Shown in pieces: positions 62,215-64,000 of a stretch of DNA of 64,000 nt (position 1 is its first letter; each line of letters opens with the position of its first letter). Both the position numbers and the translations under genes were made by a program. This DNA is from Ariolimax columbianus (Eukaryota; Mollusca; Gastropoda; Stylommatophora; Arionidae), in the NCBI GenBank assembly GCA_036924085.1, contig JAVGWX010000003.1, forward strand, positions 122,632,764 to 122,696,763. Direction: 5' to 3'. A model generated the notes under the pieces. The model was not told the origin of the DNA. It was given only the letters and a program-made list of their open reading frames with translations, and did no database searches.

Positions 62215-64000
62215 TGCCATTTTTTGCAACATGACAACCAACCACAACATACTCGGGTGTACATGACAAATAGCCACAACATACTCGGGTGAACATGACA
62301 AGTAGCCACAACATACTCGGGTGTACATGACAACCAACCACAACATACTCGGGTGAACATGACAAGTAGCCACAACATACTCGGGTGTACATGACAAGAA
62401 GTCACAAGATACTCGGATGAACATGATAAGTAGCCACAACATACTCGGGTATACATGACAACAAACCACAAGATACTCGGGTGTACATGACAACCAACCA
62501 CAAGATACTCGGGTGTACATGACAACCAACCACAACATACTCGGGTGTACATGATAACTAACCACAACATACTCGGGTGAACATGACAAGTAGCCACAAC
62601 ATACTCGGGTGTACATGACAACCAAGCACAACATGCTCGTGTGTACATGACAACCAACCACAACATACTCGGGTGTACATGACAAGTAGCCACAACATAC
62701 TCGGCTGTACATGACAACCAACCACAACATACTCGGGTGTACATGACAAGTAGCCACAACACACTCGAGTGTACATGACAACCAACCACAACATACTCGG
62801 GTGAAAATGACAAGTAGCCACAATATACTCGGGTGAACATGACAAGTAGACACAACATACTCGGGTGTACATGACAAGTAGCCACAACATACTCGAGTGT
62901 ACAGGACAAGTAGCCACAACATACTCGGGTGTACATGACAAGTAGCCACAATATACTCGGGTGAACATGACAAGTAGCCACAACATACTCGGGTGTACAT
63001 GACAGGTAGCCACAACATACTCGAGTGTACATGACAAGTAGCCATAACATACTCGGGTGTACAGTACAAGTAGCCACAACATACTCGGGTGTACATGACA
63101 AGTAGCCAGAGCATACTCGGGTGAACATGACAAGTAGCCACAACATACTCGAGTGTACATGACAAGTAGCCACAACATACTCGGGTGTACATGACAAGTA
63201 GCCACAACATACTCGGGTGTACATGACAAGTAGCCACAACATACTCGGGTGAACATGACAAGTAGCCACAACATACTCGAGTGTACAGGACAAGTAGCCA
63301 CAACATACTCGGGTGTACATGACAAGTAGCCACAACATACTCGGCTGTACATGACAACCAACCACAACATACTCGGGTGTACATGACAAGTAGCCACAAC
63401 ACACTGGAGTGTACATAACAACCAACCACAACATACTCGGGTGAAAATGACAAGTAGCCACAATATACTCGGGTGAACATGACAAGTAGACACAACATAC
63501 TCGGGTGTACATGACAAGTAGCCACAACATACTCGAGTGTACAGGACAAGTAGCCACAACATACTCGGGTGTACACGACAAGTAGCCACAATATACTCGG
63601 GTGAACATAACAAGTAGCCACAACATACTCGGGTGTACATGACAGGTAGCCACAACATACTCGAGTGTACATGACAAGTAGCCATAACATACTCGGGTGT
63701 ACAGGACAAGTAGCCACAACATACTCGGGTGTACATGACAACCAAACACAGCATACTCGGGTGAACACGACAAGTAGCCACAACATACTCGGGTGTACAT
63801 GACAAGTAGCCACAACATACTCGGGTGTACATGACAAGTAGCCACAACATACTTGGGTGTACATGACAAGTAGCCACAACATACTCGGGTGAACATGACA
63901 AGTAGCCACAACATACTCGAGTGTACAGGACAAGTAGCCACAACATACTCGGGTGTACATGACAAGTAGCCACAACATACTCGGGTGTACATGACAAGTA
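62215..64000. repeat. Minisatellite, 32-bp unit, continuing past the window
   Basis: At least 55 units of 32 bp: ATACTCGGGTGTACATGACA plus AGTAGCCACAAC, with variants (GTGAACATG, ACAACCAACCACAAC, CGAGTGTACAGG). Since 32 is not divisible by three, each minus-strand frame cycles through all three phases over 96 bp and none contains a stop. This produces overlapping frames of 479-616 codons in all three phases (62142-63997). A segment of about 580 bp is repeated within it (compare 62700-63070 and 63340-63710). Confidence 0.97.

Noticed and set aside
62142..63997. Open frames of 479, 608 and 616 codons, apparently Cys/Tyr/Val-rich proteins
   Set aside because: They are three phases of one 32-bp satellite without stops; start codons occur in every unit and there is no unique sequence.
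62215..64000. CRISPR-like regular 32-bp repeats
   Set aside because: There are no unique spacers; the units are contiguous, and this is animal nuclear DNA. The same holds for the other arrays.

Overview
This is non-coding, repeat-dominated DNA from an animal nuclear genome. I found no convincing host gene, no RNA gene with a function, and no prokaryotic operon structure. The low-to-moderate GC, the mix of CR1-like, RTE-like and jockey-like LINE fragments, mariner, pogo/Tigger and hAT transposons, tRNA-derived SINE sequence and many minisatellites fit an invertebrate. The particular RT tails (C2H2-tipped tails, WNPQGKR-type tails, AAGT-repeat 3' ends) make a mollusc or other lophotrochozoan the best guess, at moderate confidence; that is inference from family resemblance, not a database match.

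Layout. 0.3-7.7 kb: two small tandem arrays, a rearranged mariner, RT tail fragments and interspersed repeat B. 7.15-12.66 kb: a mariner remnant, then two head-to-tail copies of one CR1-like LINE on the minus strand. The 10.35-12.66 kb copy is nearly intact over its preserved part, with one stop codon and one frameshift. 13.7-20.5 kb: many 3'-terminal LINE fragments on both strands, a SINE and another repeat B. 22.4-24.3 kb: two mariner derivatives of different families back to back. 26-33 kb: jockey-like and RTE-like LINE remains, a Tigger remnant, and a minus-strand LINE interrupted by three other repeats, one with a perfect 12-bp target duplication. 34-48.7 kb: a minisatellite-rich zone (32-, 32-, 38-, 50-, 31- and 19-bp units) with repeats A and B between. 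48.9-59.9 kb: a possible hAT derivative, repeat B, a LINE tail, a 27-bp array, an RNase H-bearing LINE end, a tRNA-derived SINE, a broken RTE-like element, a mariner remnant and a hAT transposase remnant. 60.2-64 kb: a 65-bp array, a palindromic mariner derivative and a 32-bp array running off the window.

Main message. At least three of the large arrays (34.2, 40.9 and 44.4 kb) are expansions of the 5' part of interspersed repeats that also occur elsewhere in this window without expansion. Repeat B already carries two adjacent copies of a roughly 38-bp unit in its dispersed form, which is a plausible seed. The longest open reading frames in the window (507, 608 and 616 codons) all lie in satellites whose unit happens to lack stop codons; they should not be annotated as proteins.

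All similarities were judged by eye from translated motifs and direct comparison of copies. Boundaries are approximate unless a terminal repeat or target duplication is stated.
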